64,000 nucleotides of DNA from Halobacterium zhouii (GCF_021249405.1 NZ_CP089593.1:1922001-1986000); one strand, 5' to 3'. Counted from the stretch's first letter, positions 1-8,919 are shown. Notes: generated by a model not told the origin, from the letters alone. A program made the numbers and translations.

Positions 1-107
1 TCAGTCGCGTCGCGCCAGAGACGACGGTGCTGTTCGTCGGAAGCGAGGCGTTCGTCGCTGATGTGACTGCGAGCGGGACGAACGAGACGGTGACGGTTCG
101 CGCGTAG
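1..107 (+). CDS. 3' end of an unidentified protein (partial)
   Basis: Only the last 34 codons lie in the window, reading in frame from base 3 to a TAG at 105-107. The tail is rich in Val, Thr, Glu and Ala and ends in TVTVRA. It resembles a beta-strand end of a secreted or extracellular-domain protein. The other two forward frames are closed by stops before base 70, and codon use fits the neighbours. The family cannot be named from this fragment. It is convergent with thrS, 33 bp away. Confidence 0.55.
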   Translation, partial: SRVAPETTVLFVGSEAFVADVTASGTNETVTVRA

Positions 108-140
108 GTCGCTGTAATCCGCGAGCGGCCCTGCGCTAAC

Positions 141-2063
141 CTACTCCGCGAAGTCCGGTTCCGTGCGCTTCTCGCCGACCTCACCCTCGAGGTGCTCGAG
201 GAACGTCTCGAGTTCGACGTCGTTTCGCTCCTGTTCCTTGCGGTCACGCACAGAGACGGTGTCCGCTTCCTCCTCGTCGTCGCCGAGGACGAGCATGTAC
301 GGCACGTTGTCGTCGTGGGCCTGCTGGATCTTCCGCCCGACCGTCCAGTCGCGGTCCTCGACCTCGACACGGAAGTCGTCGAGTTCGTTCTTCACGCGGT
401 GGGCGTAGCCGAGGTTGTCGTCCGTGACCGGGAGGATACGCACCTGCTCGGGCGCGAGCCACGTCGGGAAACGGCCGTTGTAGTGCTCGATGAGCACCAT
501 GAAGAAGCGCTCGTAGGAGCCGTACAGCGCGCGGTGGATCATCACCGGCTGGTGGGCCTCGTTGTCCGAGCCAGCGTACTCCAGGTCGAAGCGCTCGGGC
601 ATGTTGAAGTCGAGTTGGACCGTCGGGCCGTCCCACTTCCGGCCGAGCGCGTCCTCGAAGCCGAAGTCGATCTTCGGCCCGTAGAACGCGCCGTCCCCGG
701 GTTCGAGGTCGTAGTCGACGTTCTGCTCGTCGAGCACGTCCCGTAGCTGTTGCTCGGACTGCTCCCAGATTTCGTCGCTCCCGACGGACTTCTCGGGGCG
801 CGTCGCGAGCGCCACCTCGTAGTCGAGGTCGAACGTGTCCAGGACCTCCGAGATGAGGTCCATGATGCGACGGACTTCCTGTTCGATCTGGTCGGCGCGC
901 GCGAACACGTGGCCGTCGTCGATGGTAAACGCCCACACCCGGCTCAGGCCGGAGAGTTCGCCGCGCTGTTCTTTGCGGTACACCTTCCCGTCCTCGAAGT
1001 AGCGCACCGGGAGGTCCCGGTAGCTCCAGGACTCCTGCTCGAAGATGGTGGCGTGGCCCGGGCAGTTCATCGGCTTCAGGCCGTATTCCTCGTCGTTCAC
1101 ATCGAGGAGGAACATGTCGTCGACGTAGTTGTCGTAGTGCCCGGACTGCTTCCAGAGCTCCGTGCGGAACAGGTGGGGCGTCTCGACCTCCTCGTAGTCC
1201 ATCTCGCGGTTGAGTTCGTGGACGTACTCGGAGAGCTCACGGAGCACCGTCTTCCCGTTCGGGTGGTACAGCGGGAGCCCCGGCCCCGTGACGTCGGGAA
1301 TCGAGAACAGGTCCATCTCGTTCCCGATGCGGCGGTGGTCGCGCTCCTCGGCTTCAGCGCGCATCTCGAGGAACTCCTCGAGGCCGCTCTCGGTCGGGAA
1401 CGCCGTGCCGTACACTCGGGTGAGGGTGTCGTTCTCTTCGTCGCCGCGCCAGTACGCCGCCGAGGTTTCGAGCACCTCGAAGCCGCCGATTTCGCCCGTA
1501 GACTCGACGTGTGGCCCCTTGCAGAGGTCCTCGAAGTCGCCCTGTTGGTAGAAACTGACTGGGTCCTCGCCAGCGGCTTCCGTCTCCAGGATGTCGCGCT
1601 TGTACTCGTTGTCGGCGTACGTCTCGAGGGCTTCCTCGCGGCTGTACTCCACCATCTCGACGTCGAAATCGGACTCGACGATGTCCTCGGCCTCGTCCTG
1701 GATTTCGGCGAGGTCGTCGGCGTCGAGTTCGACGTCTGCGACGTCGTAGTAGAAGCCGGTGTCCGTGTACGGCCCGATGGTGAGTTTCGCCTCGGGGTGG
1801 TTCCGGAGGATGGCCTGCGCGAGGACGTGCGCGGCGGTGTGGCGCAGCACGTCGAGGTATTCGTCGGACTGGTCGGTGACGATCTCGATTTCGGCGTCCT
1901 CCGTCAGCGGCGTCTCCTTCGAGACGAGTTCGCCGTCGACCTTCCCCGCGACTGTGTCGCGGCCGAGGCCAGGGCCAATTTCGAACGCTACGTCCTCGAC
2001 CGTCGCCCCGGACTCCATCTCGAGCGTGGATCCGTCCGGAAGCGTCACAGTCACAGTACTCAT
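141..2063 (-). CDS. thrS: Threonine--tRNA ligase, bacterial type
   Basis: Charges tRNA-Thr with threonine in the cytoplasm. The 640-residue protein has an N-terminal TGS domain (about 1-65), an N2 editing domain with HTAAH and a distal CKGPH motif, the class II catalytic core with the zinc-site motif NCPGH, and a C-terminal anticodon-binding domain. The N2 domain makes it the bacterial-type enzyme, which halophilic archaea are known to use in place of the archaeal D-aminoacyl-editing type. I chose the ATG at 2063 ([11 protein letters not shown]) over an in-frame ATG 22 codons upstream. It starts the TGS domain directly and lies about 30 nt from a TATA-like CTTATG on the minus strand (2093-2099). 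Confidence 0.97.
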   Translation of the reverse strand: MSTVTVTLPDGSTLEMESGATVEDVAFEIGPGLGRDTVAGKVDGELVSKETPLTEDAEIEIVTDQSDEYLDVLRHTAAHVLAQAILRNHPEAKLTIGPYTDTGFYYDVADVELDADDLAEIQDEAEDIVESDFDVEMVEYSREEALETYADNEYKRDILETEAAGEDPVSFYQQGDFEDLCKGPHVESTGEIGGFEVLETSAAYWRGDEENDTLTRVYGTAFPTESGLEEFLEMRAEAEERDHRRIGNEMDLFSIPDVTGPGLPLYHPNGKTVLRELSEYVHELNREMDYEEVETPHLFRTELWKQSGHYDNYVDDMFLLDVNDEEYGLKPMNCPGHATIFEQESWSYRDLPVRYFEDGKVYRKEQRGELSGLSRVWAFTIDDGHVFARADQIEQEVRRIMDLISEVLDTFDLDYEVALATRPEKSVGSDEIWEQSEQQLRDVLDEQNVDYDLEPGDGAFYGPKIDFGFEDALGRKWDGPTVQLDFNMPERFDLEYAGSDNEAHQPVMIHRALYGSYERFFMVLIEHYNGRFPTWLAPEQVRILPVTDDNLGYAHRVKNELDDFRVEVEDRDWTVGRKIQQAHDDNVPYMLVLGDDEEEADTVSVRDRKEQERNDVELETFLEHLEGEVGEKRTEPDFAE

Positions 2064-2092
2064 AGACGCTCGTTCGTTCGCTCTGAATCCCC

Positions 2093-2099
2093 CATAAGC
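2093..2099 (-). promoter_or_regulatory. TATA-like element of thrS
   Basis: Minus-strand GCTTATG is centred about 30 nt upstream of the thrS ATG at 2063, the distance expected for an archaeal TATA box driving a nearly leaderless transcript. Inferred by position only. Confidence 0.4.
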
Positions 2100-2155
2100 C
2101 TGTTGAGACAGTGCGGATGTGTGGCGCACCGCCGGAACGCTTGAGTGGGGAGCGC

Positions 2156-3190
2156 CTACGTCTCTCGCGCGCTGGTACCCGGCCTGTCCATGGCCTCCAG
2201 GTCGATTCTCCCCTCAGGCATCGGCACGCCCTCGAAGTCGTCCTCGGCGAGCAACAACGACCCGTCGAGGTCGGCGTAGTCGAGTAACGGCGCGAGGTGT
2301 GCGGCGGCCGCGATGCTCGCGTTCGACTCTATCATGCAGCCACACATCACCTCGAGACCGTGGGCGCGAGCAGCGTGAATCAGTCGTTTGGCCTCGCGCA
2401 GTCCACCGGTCTTCATGAGTTTCAGGTTCGCGATGTCACACCGATCAGCGACGGCGGGAACGTCGCTCGCGGTGATACAGGACTCGTCGGCGGCGATCGG
2501 GAGCGCCGCGCGCTCGTAGACGAATTTCAGCCCCTCGCGGTTCTCCGCCGGAACGGGTTGCTCGACGAACTCGACACCACAATCGGCCAGCCACTCGATG
2601 TTCCGGACAGCCTCGCGGGGCGACCACGCCTCGTTCGCGTCCACGCGGATGGCTGCCTCGGGCGCGGCCTCGCGCACCGCCGACAGCAGTTCCTCGTCGC
2701 GGTCCGTGCCGAGTTTCACCTTCAAGGTGTCGTAGCCCGCCTCGACCGCGTCGCGTGTCTTCTCGCGCATCACCTCCGGGTCGTCGATGCCGATTGTGAA
2801 CGACGTATCGAGGGTCTTCGATGGGTCCAGCCCCCAGTAGCGGTACAGCGGCAGGTCCGCCCGCTTCGCCGCGAGGTCGTGGCACGCGATGCTGACCGCG
2901 GCGCGCGCGGCGGGGTTGTCGTTCACGACCGTCCGCATCTCGCTCTCGATTCGGGAGAGGGCGTGCGGGTCGTCCACCCGCTCCACGACGTCGAGGAGGT
3001 CCGGCAGCACCGCCTCGACGGTCCCCGCCGTCTCGCCGTAGTGAGAAGACGGTGCGGCCCCGCCGACGCCCACATTCCCGGCGTCGTCCTCGACGCGAAC
3101 GACGACGTTCGCGGCCGTCTCCTGCGTGCCGCGCGCGATGGTGAACGGATGCTGTAGCGGGAACTCCCGGCGCTCGAAACTCGTCTTCAC
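2156..3190 (-). CDS. dgcA: Enolase-superfamily epimerase/racemase (DgcA or dipeptide epimerase type)
   Basis: A 344-residue muconate-lactonizing subgroup enzyme that abstracts the alpha proton of an amino-acid moiety. Visible catalytic elements are KVKLG (general base lysine), metal ligands in VDANEAW, FVEQPVP and AADES, the second-base lysine in NLKLMKTGG, and DLDGSLL near the C-terminus. The family contains L-Ala-D/L-Glu epimerases and N-acetyl-D-glutamate racemase DgcA. The ATG overlaps the 3' end of the upstream DUF1611 gene by 4 bp (3187-3190), so the two are translationally coupled. Because DUF1611 is the DgcN family, DgcA is the better guess than a peptidoglycan dipeptide epimerase, which would have little role in an archaeon. 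Substrate is inferred. Confidence 0.85.
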   Translation of the reverse strand: MKTSFERREFPLQHPFTIARGTQETAANVVVRVEDDAGNVGVGGAAPSSHYGETAGTVEAVLPDLLDVVERVDDPHALSRIESEMRTVVNDNPAARAAVSIACHDLAAKRADLPLYRYWGLDPSKTLDTSFTIGIDDPEVMREKTRDAVEAGYDTLKVKLGTDRDEELLSAVREAAPEAAIRVDANEAWSPREAVRNIEWLADCGVEFVEQPVPAENREGLKFVYERAALPIAADESCITASDVPAVADRCDIANLKLMKTGGLREAKRLIHAARAHGLEVMCGCMIESNASIAAAAHLAPLLDYADLDGSLLLAEDDFEGVPMPEGRIDLEAMDRPGTSARET

Positions 3191-4206
3191 CGAATCACCT
3201 CCAGCACGGAGTCGGGTCCGAAGCGCACCGGGTCGTCCGCGGGCGCGCCGATGGTCTCGGAGAACTCGGCGACGGCGTCGCGAGCATCCGCGTCCGACTC
3301 GGTGCTGCGCGTGTTGAGCATCCCGCCCGCGAGCGTGGCGTCACACACCGGCGCGGCGAACGTCTCGTAGCGCTCCGGGAACGACGACACGGGCGGCAGG
3401 TCCTGGTCGTAGCCGTGGACGGACTCGCGCCCCGCCTCGTGGCAGAGCACGAGATAGTCGGGGCGCGCGCCGTGTACGATGCTCGCCGTCACCCCAGAGT
3501 ACGCCGGGTGAACGAGACTCGCCTGCCCCTCCACGAAGACGTAGTCGTGCTCGGCCGCCGCCTCCACGACGAGGCGCTCGGTCGCGCCCGCCGCGAAGTC
3601 CGAGACGACGCGGTCGACCGGAATCCCCGCTCCCTCGATGAGGATGCCCGTCTGGCCCGTCGCGGCGAACGCGGCGTCCATCCCGGCCTCCCGGGCTGCC
3701 TCGTACAACTCGCGGGTCGCCGTCATCTTCCCCACCGAACAGTCCGTGCCGACCGTCGCGACGACGGTGGCGTCCACGTCCGCCGCCGACCCGTCGGCCA
3801 CCCCGAGGTCTGTCGGTGGCTTCCGGACGTCCCACAGTTCGCAGTCGTGCTCTGCGGCGAGCGCCGCGAACTCCTCGTCGTCCTCGAGGAAGTAGTGGAG
3901 GCCAGCGTGGACGTCACAGCCGCGCTCGAGTGCCGTTCGGACGTCCGCCCGCCACGACTCGTCGAACCCGCCGCCGATGGGCGCGATGCCGATGACGAGC
4001 GCGTCGACCGCCTCGTCCTCAGCTATCTCGTCCATCGACGCGACGACCGGCGCGTCCTGCACGTCTTCGACGTGGTCCGTCGTCCGCGTCCCCGCGTTCT
4101 CGCGGTCCAGCACCGCCACCACGTCGTCGTCCGTGTACCGGAGCACCCCGACAGCCGTCTTCGCCCGGCCCGGGAACTTCTCGTGTGCGAGCACCGCGAC
4201 GTTCAT
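3187..4206 (-). CDS. dgcN: DUF1611 protein, DgcN-type N-acetyltransferase candidate
   Basis: A 339-residue DUF1611 protein with an N-terminal Rossmann-like part (MNVAVLAHEKFPG) and a P-loop-like C-terminal part containing GTDCSVGKMT. DUF1611 members described as DgcN N-acetylate D-glutamate, which the partner DgcA then racemises; here the partner overlaps it by 4 bp. The start at 4206 was preferred to an upstream in-frame ATG at 4275. It gives the family N-terminus, and CTTAAATC at 4231-4238 supplies a TATA box at -27. Function as a D-amino-acid acetyltransferase is inferred from family and context. Confidence 0.8.
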   Translation of the reverse strand: MNVAVLAHEKFPGRAKTAVGVLRYTDDDVVAVLDRENAGTRTTDHVEDVQDAPVVASMDEIAEDEAVDALVIGIAPIGGGFDESWRADVRTALERGCDVHAGLHYFLEDDEEFAALAAEHDCELWDVRKPPTDLGVADGSAADVDATVVATVGTDCSVGKMTATRELYEAAREAGMDAAFAATGQTGILIEGAGIPVDRVVSDFAAGATERLVVEAAAEHDYVFVEGQASLVHPAYSGVTASIVHGARPDYLVLCHEAGRESVHGYDQDLPPVSSFPERYETFAAPVCDATLAGGMLNTRSTESDADARDAVAEFSETIGAPADDPVRFGPDSVLEVIR

Positions 4207-4230
4207 ACCCCGAGGGTGGCCGCGGGGACC

Positions 4231-4238
4231 CTTAAATC
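4231..4238 (-). promoter_or_regulatory. TATA box of dgcN-dgcA operon
   Basis: Minus-strand GATTTAAG is centred about 28 nt upstream of the dgcN ATG at 4206, consistent with leaderless transcription of the two-gene operon. Confidence 0.5.
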
Positions 4239-4316
4239 CAGAGTCGCCGGTAAGCGAGACGTTTGAGAGTTCCAACTGGATATCCGGAGCTGTCTCGAAC
4301 GATCCTCACTCCGTGA

Positions 4317-4479
4317 CCACCCAGAAAGCCCTGGCTGGAGATGACTGCACGGCCACTCACAACACCCAGAGAGGGGCGGACGGCTGCGCGAACCCCGACG
4401 AAGCAAGCACCGCAGGTCACGGAGTGACCGAGGCGCGCAGCGAGTCGCGGGAGTGCAGCCGTCCGGGGCTTTCTGGGTG
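4317..4479. repeat. Palindromic intergenic element
   Basis: The 323-bp gap between dgcN and the Vms1-like gene holds no credible ORF but a structured element. CACCCAGA and CGGACGGCTGC at 4363-4387 are complementary to GCAGCCGTCCG and TCTGGGTG at 4455-4479, forming an interrupted stem around a loop that contains the short palindrome GTCACGGAGTGAC (4417-4429). A second CACCCAGAAAGCC lies at 4318-4330, also inverted relative to 4467-4479. It sits immediately 3' of the Vms1-like gene (minus strand) and may act as a terminator or be a dispersed repeat. Confidence 0.65.
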
Positions 4480-4529
4480 TCCTCGGTTGGAGAAGACAAA
4501 CCTGCGAACACCATTCACCAACCAGGAAC

Positions 4530-5441
4530 TCACACCAAAAACAACGGGACAGTCCAGAAGTCGTCGTGGGCGTGGCCGAGCACGGCCTCTGGCTTCCCAG
4601 TCGCGTCCACGGCAGCGGTGGCGTCGGCGTCGAACTCCCCGAGCAGGGTCTCCTGGCCGACGACGAAGACGCGGTCTGCATCCACCTCTGCGAGCACTTC
4701 CTGGCACTTGTCGAGGTGTTCGGCGATCTGGCTGTCGCGGCGGCGCTCGAAGCGGCCCTGGGAGAACCCGCCCTTCGAGTGGTCCCCCTTCACGTCGCTC
4801 TCGAAGCCCTCGTAGTGGACGCGCTCCACGTCTCCCTCCGCTCCGGCCTGATACACGCCCAGTGCGAACACGTCGGCGCGCACGACGGCGAGCGCGTACC
4901 GGCCGGTCGGCGCGAACCACTCGCGCTCGATGCGGGCCGAATCGCCCCACCCGCAGAACGCGTCTGCCGGCGGGTTCGGCGGGCGGAGCGCCGCGGAGAC
5001 GACGCCCTCGCGGTCGCGCACGACGACGCAGGGGGCGGCGCGGTCGACGAGCGGCGCGCGCGCTCCGAACTCCTCCCGGACGGCATCGGGCAGGTCGTCC
5101 GAGACGTAGGCGGAGAGTACGCTCTCCTGGCCACCGTCGAGACTCGCCAGCAGGTCGAGCGTGCGGTCGCGTCGGTCGTCTGTGAGGTTCTCGCGACCCC
5201 GGAAGTCGAGATCGGTGCCGGTGCCGTCGTCCTCGTCGTTCGCGCGCTCGACCCGGTCCTCGAGTTCCTCGACGCGAGTTTCGAGTTCGTTGACGCGCTC
5301 CTCGGCTTCCTGGCGGTCGCGCACCGCCTCGCTCCGGCGCTCCCCCTCGGCGTCCAGTTGGTTCTGGAGGGAGTCCTTCTCGGCCTCCAGTTCCTCGATG
5401 CGCTCCTTGAGTTCCGTGCGCCCGAGGAGGTCGTCGAGCAT
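4530..5441 (-). CDS. Vms1/Ankzf1-like (eRF1-fold) peptidyl-tRNA hydrolase
   Basis: A 303-residue protein with a long N-terminal coiled coil (about 8-68) and an eRF1 domain-2-like domain. The Vms1/Ankzf1 family releases nascent chains from tRNA on stalled ribosomes through a GxxQ loop. Here the loop is GFSQ at residues 225-228, inside KGGFSQGRFERRR, so the catalytic glutamine is present. The coiled coil replaces the ankyrin and zinc-finger parts of the eukaryotic protein. It stands alone between a palindromic element and a divergent K+ channel. Its role in archaeal ribosome rescue is inferred from the family. Confidence 0.82.
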   Translation of the reverse strand: MLDDLLGRTELKERIEELEAEKDSLQNQLDAEGERRSEAVRDRQEAEERVNELETRVEELEDRVERANDEDDGTGTDLDFRGRENLTDDRRDRTLDLLASLDGGQESVLSAYVSDDLPDAVREEFGARAPLVDRAAPCVVVRDREGVVSAALRPPNPPADAFCGWGDSARIEREWFAPTGRYALAVVRADVFALGVYQAGAEGDVERVHYEGFESDVKGDHSKGGFSQGRFERRRDSQIAEHLDKCQEVLAEVDADRVFVVGQETLLGEFDADATAAVDATGKPEAVLGHAHDDFWTVPLFLV

Positions 5442-5567
5442 GGCGAAACCGCGACGGGCCGTGGGCTTAGGCGTTTCCCTGCTCGCCGACGGCTTCCCAC
5501 AGGCGGCGGTGGCCTCCCGGCAGGGCTTTTAGTGGTTGACGGAGAACTCTCGGAGAGGAGACACTGG

Positions 5568-7229
5568 ATGCGCGAACTCACGGACTTGAAGGGACTTCAC
5601 CCCCGGGACCTCACGCGGCGCCAGCGTCTAGTGCTCGCCTTCGGCGTCGGACTCGTCACTGTCGTGCTCCTCTTCACGGCGATATACTACTGGGGGATGC
5701 GCGCGCTCGAAGGACAACCCCGGTCCGTGTTCCAGGCGTTCAACACTGTCATCGAGACGATGACGACGACGGGATACGGCGCAGACGCGCCGTGGACGAC
5801 CCCGGCGATGAACGTCTTCGTCGCGACGATGCAGGTGACCGGCGTGGTCATCGGGTTCGTCACGCTACGCATCCTCGTCATTCCGCTGTTCGAGCGCACG
5901 CCGCTGAACCTCGACGACCGCCTCACCATCAAGAACGACCACGTCGTCGTCGCGGAGTACGAGCGCGACACCGAGGTGCTGCTCGACGAACTCGAGGCCC
6001 TCGACGTGGAGTACGTCCTCATCGAGTCCGACGAGGAGGAGGCAAAACGCCTCTCCGACGACGGCTATCAGGCCATCAACGGCGACCCCGAGGACCGCGA
6101 CGACCTGGAGCGCGCGACCATCCAGCGGGCGTCGTTGCTCATCACGGACGCCGGCGACAACACGGCGAGTATCGTTCTGACCGCACTGGAGGCGAACGAG
6201 GACCTGCGCGTCGTCAGCTTCACGGCCTCGACCCGCCGGCGGGCGGCGCTCGCGGAGGTCGGTGTCGACCGGAGCGTCTCGCCGCGCGCGCTCATCGGTC
6301 GACGACTCGCGGAGAAGGCGACAACGCCCGTCTCGGTCCCCGAATCGGTTGACGAGGAGGACGAGGTCGCCATCCGTGAGTTGCTCGTTCGGCGCGACAG
6401 TCCGCTTCACGGCGTTCGCGTGCGAGACTCGCCGCTCGCCGCCCACCCGAATCTGACGCTGGTCGCCGGGTGGTTCGACGGAGAGTTGCGCCTGCCGCCG
6501 TCGCCCGAGGACCGACTGACACCCAACACCGTCCTGGTCGTCGCCGGCCCGGAGGGCACCATCGACGAGGTCGCGGCCGAGGTGGGCGGAACCCGGACGC
6601 CGCGCGCGGCGGCGCAGTCGTGGGTGATCGTCGCGGGATTCGGGGAAGGCGGCCACGAGGCAGCGGCCACCCTGCCGGACGGCGTCTCGGTGACGACAGT
6701 CGACGAGTCGCCGGACTCCGGCGCGGACGTCGTCGGCGACGTGACGGAACCGGAGACGCTACAGGCGGTGGACATCGAAGCGGCGTCGGCGCTGGTCGTC
6801 ACGGTGGGCGAGGACGCCACCGCGCTGTTGACCGTGGCGATGGCGCGCTCGCTCTCCGACGACGTCGAGATTCTCGTTCGCGTCACCGAAGCCGAGAAGA
6901 CGGCACCGGCGTTCAGGGCCGGCGCGGACTACGTGCTCTCCGTGCAGCGGGTGTGTGCGCGACTGGTCGCCGCGGAGGTACACGGCGAACGCATCATGGA
7001 CCCCGTGGGACAGATTCGACTCGTCCGCGCCGACGCGGCGCCCTTCGCCGGGGAGACGCTGGCGGACGCACGCCGGAACCCCGAGCGCGGATGGACTGTC
7101 GTCGGTGTCGCCAGGGAGGGGGCCGTGCTCACCGACGAGCGCACCGAGATCGCGGACACCGACGAGATGTTCGTCGCCGGAAGCGACGACGCCATCCAGG
7201 AGTTCGAGCGGACCGTCGACAGTTCGTAG
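5568..7229 (+). CDS. Two-TM potassium channel with tandem RCK (TrkA-N/TrkA-C) domains
   Basis: A 553-residue membrane protein. TM1 is about residues 21-41, the pore loop carries TTTGYG at 66-71 (K+ selectivity filter) and TM2 spans about 80-107. Two RCK modules follow. RCK2 keeps the nucleotide-binding glycines (VAGFGEGG, 355-362), whereas the equivalent of RCK1 reads HVVVAEYERD (125-134) and has lost them. Each RCK ends in a TrkA-C-like segment. The start at 5568 is preceded by GGAGAGGAG (5551-5559), a plausible Shine-Dalgarno, and by CTTTTAG. The same frame runs about 330 codons further upstream, but that part is antisense to the Vms1-like gene and is rejected. Confidence 0.93.
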   Translation: MRELTDLKGLHPRDLTRRQRLVLAFGVGLVTVVLLFTAIYYWGMRALEGQPRSVFQAFNTVIETMTTTGYGADAPWTTPAMNVFVATMQVTGVVIGFVTLRILVIPLFERTPLNLDDRLTIKNDHVVVAEYERDTEVLLDELEALDVEYVLIESDEEEAKRLSDDGYQAINGDPEDRDDLERATIQRASLLITDAGDNTASIVLTALEANEDLRVVSFTASTRRRAALAEVGVDRSVSPRALIGRRLAEKATTPVSVPESVDEEDEVAIRELLVRRDSPLHGVRVRDSPLAAHPNLTLVAGWFDGELRLPPSPEDRLTPNTVLVVAGPEGTIDEVAAEVGGTRTPRAAAQSWVIVAGFGEGGHEAAATLPDGVSVTTVDESPDSGADVVGDVTEPETLQAVDIEAASALVVTVGEDATALLTVAMARSLSDDVEILVRVTEAEKTAPAFRAGADYVLSVQRVCARLVAAEVHGERIMDPVGQIRLVRADAAPFAGETLADARRNPERGWTVVGVAREGAVLTDERTEIADTDEMFVAGSDDAIQEFERTVDSS

Positions 7230-7299
7230 TGGCCGACACCGAATCGCGGGGACCCGAAACGAATCGTAGCGGGGTCCGTCTGGATGGGCGCCGCGGCGC

Positions 7300-7569
7300 T
7301 CACTCCTCGATCTTCTGTACGATCTCGTCGGCCTGTTCGCGCGCTTTCTCCTCGCCGACGCTCTTCTTGATGAGGACGGACTGGACCTCCCAGTCGTCGC
7401 TGTCCTCCCGTTTTCCGGTCCGAACCTCGCTCCCCTCCGACACCGAGTCCGAAGCGTTGTCCGCCCAGTCGGGCGTCCGAATCGTGTCGAAGTCGTCAGG
7501 GTCGCGGTAGCGAACGTGGATGTAGTCGTCTTCCGTCTCGACGTCCGTCGGCTCTGGCGTCTGTGCCAT
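7300..7569 (-). CDS. Small acidic haloarchaeal protein of unknown function
   Basis: 89 residues, strongly acidic, starting MAQTPEPTDVE. It has a central WEVQSVLIKKS stretch and an amphipathic helical C-terminus (EEKAREQADEIVQKIEE). No catalytic motif is recognisable. The ATG at 7569 was preferred over an upstream ATG at 7596 because the acidic composition starts there. It is convergent with the K+ channel gene (70 bp). Function unknown. Confidence 0.75.
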   Translation of the reverse strand: MAQTPEPTDVETEDDYIHVRYRDPDDFDTIRTPDWADNASDSVSEGSEVRTGKREDSDDWEVQSVLIKKSVGEEKAREQADEIVQKIEE

Positions 7570-7667
7570 GGTTGACACGTCGCTGTTAGCGAGCAAAAAG
7601 AGCGCGTTCTCCGTAACGTTCTGGCAACGACTGAGAGTATCGGGGAGGACAACGACCAGCGGCGCGT

Positions 7668-8006
7668 CTACACCGCGCCGATGTTCACGAGGCGACGAGC
7701 GTGGTCGGCCTTCGCCAACAGTACCTCGGTGAGCGTGGGCGGATTCTCGACGTCGCCGGCGTCGAGAACCGGTTCGGGGACGGCGAGCGTTCGCTCGGGG
7801 ACGTCTGTCTCCCCGTGCACGGGGAAGTGCGCGCCGCCGAGTTTCATCACGAGCGGATGGTCTACGCGGGCGAGTGCGTCACCGTCGGCGTAGAGCTGTT
7901 CGTTCACCCGCTCGAGGTGCTCGCTGTTGATGACCGCGCGTTCGTCGGACGCTGGCTGGACGTAGAGCCGTCCGAGGTAGTAGCCGCTTGAGAACGCCTC
8001 GAACAT
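7668..8006 (-). CDS. Conserved haloarchaeal protein, probably DUF5802
   Basis: 112 residues beginning MFEAFSSGYYLGRLYV, with PASDERAVI and a mid-protein DHPLVMKLGGAHF. I believe this N-terminus belongs to the small haloarchaeal family DUF5802, recalled rather than searched. There are no membrane segments. A TATA-like GGACTTATC on the minus strand near 8027-8035 lies at about -26, so the message is probably leaderless. Function unknown. Confidence 0.8.
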   Translation of the reverse strand: MFEAFSSGYYLGRLYVQPASDERAVINSEHLERVNEQLYADGDALARVDHPLVMKLGGAHFPVHGETDVPERTLAVPEPVLDAGDVENPPTLTEVLLAKADHARRLVNIGAV

Positions 8007-8124
8007 GTGTTAACATCTACCACCCTTCGGGATAAGTCCTCCGCCCAATCCTTATGCCGTCGGGCTTTTCCACCACGGAGAGCAGACACCCTTTTCCCGT
8101 CTCGTCGCTAACCATCGCTAGAAG

Positions 8125-8775
8125 ATGGACTCGGGGGCCCTGCTCGACATACTCGGAAACGAGAACCGGCGACGCATCCTGCGCTTGCTCGCGCGCAAGC
8201 CCTGTTACGTCACCGAAATTTCCGAGTATCTCGGCGTCAGCCCGAAGGCCGTCATCGACCACCTCCGGAAACTCGAGGAGGCCGGCCTCGTGGAGTCCCG
8301 CGTCGACGACCGGCGCCGGAAGTACTTCAACATCTCACAGAACCTCCGCCTCGAGGTGCGGCTCTCCCCGTTCGACTTCGGCGCGAAATCCGCGTACCCC
8401 GCGAGCGCGGACCTCGACATCAGCCGCTGCCAGCACGTCTCCATCCGCGTCCAGCAGGACAACACGGGCGACGTCGCCGAACTCGCGTCGAAGCTCCAGG
8501 AGCTGCGGGACCTCGAGCGCGAACTGTCGATGGCCCAGCGCTGGGTCCAGGGCCGCCTCGCGGACGTCCAGAACCGCCTCTCGGACTCCGTCGACGGCAC
8601 CGAGGAGCGACTGTACGCGGACGTGCTCGGCCTGCTCACGGGCGGCGCGCAGACCGCCGGGGAGCTGGCTCGCGCGATGGACGCGCCCGAGCCACTCGTC
8701 GAGGGCGTCCTCGAATCCCTGCAAGAGGAAGGCGTCGTCGCGCGTGCGGACGATGGGTGGACGATCACCGAGTGA
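8125..8775 (+). CDS. ArsR-family winged-helix transcriptional regulator
   Basis: 216 residues. The N-terminal winged helix (about 5-75) carries LGNENRRRILRLL and a recognition helix in LGVSPKAVIDHLRKLEEAG. It is followed by an FDFGAK-containing middle part, a helical segment (about 120-160) and a second, weaker helix-turn-helix-like C-terminal region (GGAQTAGELARAMD). This long two-part ArsR architecture is common in euryarchaea. Only one cysteine (Cys in KPCYVTE) is present, so a metal or dithiol sensor as in SurR is not supported. The gene lies 175 bp upstream of gatD, separated by a tandem repeat array; its target is unknown. Confidence 0.88.
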   Translation: MDSGALLDILGNENRRRILRLLARKPCYVTEISEYLGVSPKAVIDHLRKLEEAGLVESRVDDRRRKYFNISQNLRLEVRLSPFDFGAKSAYPASADLDISRCQHVSIRVQQDNTGDVAELASKLQELRDLERELSMAQRWVQGRLADVQNRLSDSVDGTEERLYADVLGLLTGGAQTAGELARAMDAPEPLVEGVLESLQEEGVVARADDGWTITE

Positions 8776-8788
8776 CGCGCTAGTTAGT

Positions 8789-8919
8789 GACGACCGAGTA
8801 GCAATGCGGACGACGACCGAGTAGCAATGCGGACGACGACCGAGTAGCAATGCGGACGACGACCGAGTAGCAATGCGGACGACGACCGAGTAGCAATGCG
8901 GACGACGACCGAGTAGCAA
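8789..8919. repeat. 23-bp tandem repeat array (about 5.7 copies)
   Basis: The unit GACGACCGAGTAGCAATGCG plus GAC repeats with an exact 23-bp period (GAGTA at 8796, 8819, 8842, 8865, 8888 and 8911). Units are identical except at the ends. It lies between the regulator stop (8775) and the gatD start (8952), filling the gatD promoter region. There are no spacers, so it is not CRISPR. Confidence 0.97.

Noticed and set aside
750..2144. 464-codon plus-strand ORF over thrS
   Set aside because: Antisense shadow of thrS; no domain, high-GC frame artefact.
4566..5567. 330-codon upstream extension of the K+ channel frame
   Set aside because: It is antisense to the Vms1-like gene, has shadow composition, and the channel's own Met, ribosome site and promoter lie at 5528-5568.
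8125..8775. SurR-like redox regulator identity
   Set aside because: Only one Cys near the winged helix; the CxxC switch of SurR is missing.
8789..8919. CRISPR array
   Set aside because: Units are contiguous without spacers and only 23 bp long; no cas genes nearby.
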